Below, piece by piece: positions 33,367 to 33,427 of a DNA stretch of 33,427 nt. Location of the stretch: positions 5,606-39,032 of the forward strand of contig NAOQ01000571.1 in the NCBI GenBank assembly GCA_002751075.1. Direction: 5' to 3'. The position numbers and the translations under genes are program-made. The first letter of the stretch is position 1. Every line of letters begins with the position of its first letter. Under the pieces are notes generated by a model that made no database searches, was not told where the DNA came from, and saw only the letters and a list, made by a program, of their open reading frames with translations. This DNA comes from Ichthyophonus hoferi (lineage: Eukaryota; Opisthokonta; Ichthyosporea; Ichthyophonida; Ichthyophonidae).

Positions 33367-33427
33367 CATCCATTGCCTTAAAAAGCCATCCTTAGTCTTA
33401 AAAAGCCATCCTTAGTCTTAAAAAGCC
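33367..33427. repeat. 20-bp tandem repeat running off the window
   Basis: A unit CCATCCTTAGTCTTAAAAAG is present as one diverged copy and two identical copies, with a further copy starting at the right edge. The array probably continues beyond 33427. Its full length is unknown. The unit is not a multiple of three, so it is not a coding repeat. Confidence 0.9.

Overview
This window looks like nuclear DNA of an animal, probably an early-branching one with a compact, intron-rich, AT-rich genome; a sponge would fit. That placement is inference. It rests on a CREB-type bZIP with the animal-typical NREAAR...EYVKCLE sequence, many short GT-AG introns, and abundant decayed Ty1/copia elements. Three host genes can be rebuilt exon by exon with consistent phases. 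They are U1-70K (minus, 13139-16195, 9 coding exons, 327 aa), a CREB/ATF-like bZIP (plus, 17864-18714, 3 coding exons, 166 aa) and the GTPase DRG2 (plus, 22648-30069, 16 coding exons including a 17-nt microexon, 366 aa). There is no sign of a bacterial locus, CRISPR array, tRNA or rRNA.

Layout. Positions 1-7000 are a graveyard of Ty1/copia retroelements in both orientations. An integrase-region relic lies on the minus strand (1-1270). Three plus-strand RT or RNase H relics follow (about 2160-4272, 4930-5540 and 6430-6930), all old and heavily broken. Positions 7000-13000 are AT-rich sequence with a few coding-like but decayed stretches I cannot classify. Positions 13139-18714 hold U1-70K and the CREB-like gene, which are divergently transcribed from a shared 1.7 kb region with CRE half-sites and YY1-like motifs. 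Positions 18715-22369 appear empty of genes. A perfect palindromic CRE lies 270 bp upstream of the DRG2 start codon. DRG2 fills 22648-30069 and has a polyadenylation signal at 30091. The last 3.3 kb has degenerate AT-rich repeats, microsatellites, two weak candidate exon groups, and a 20-bp tandem repeat that runs off the window.

How the genes relate. The three proteins act in splicing (U1 snRNP), transcription (CREB-like) and translation or growth control (DRG2). They do not form one pathway. The most interesting signals are in their splicing. In the bZIP gene, a perfect in-frame GTAAGT donor inside exon 2 would remove exactly the DNA-binding basic region and leave the leucine zipper. DRG2 has a 17-nt frame-critical microexon directly after the conserved Lys21 codon. 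U1-70K has a weak GTGGAT donor inside its RRM, and retention of that intron leads to an in-frame stop; the affected protein is the one that recognises donors. I found no clear novel multi-gene system.
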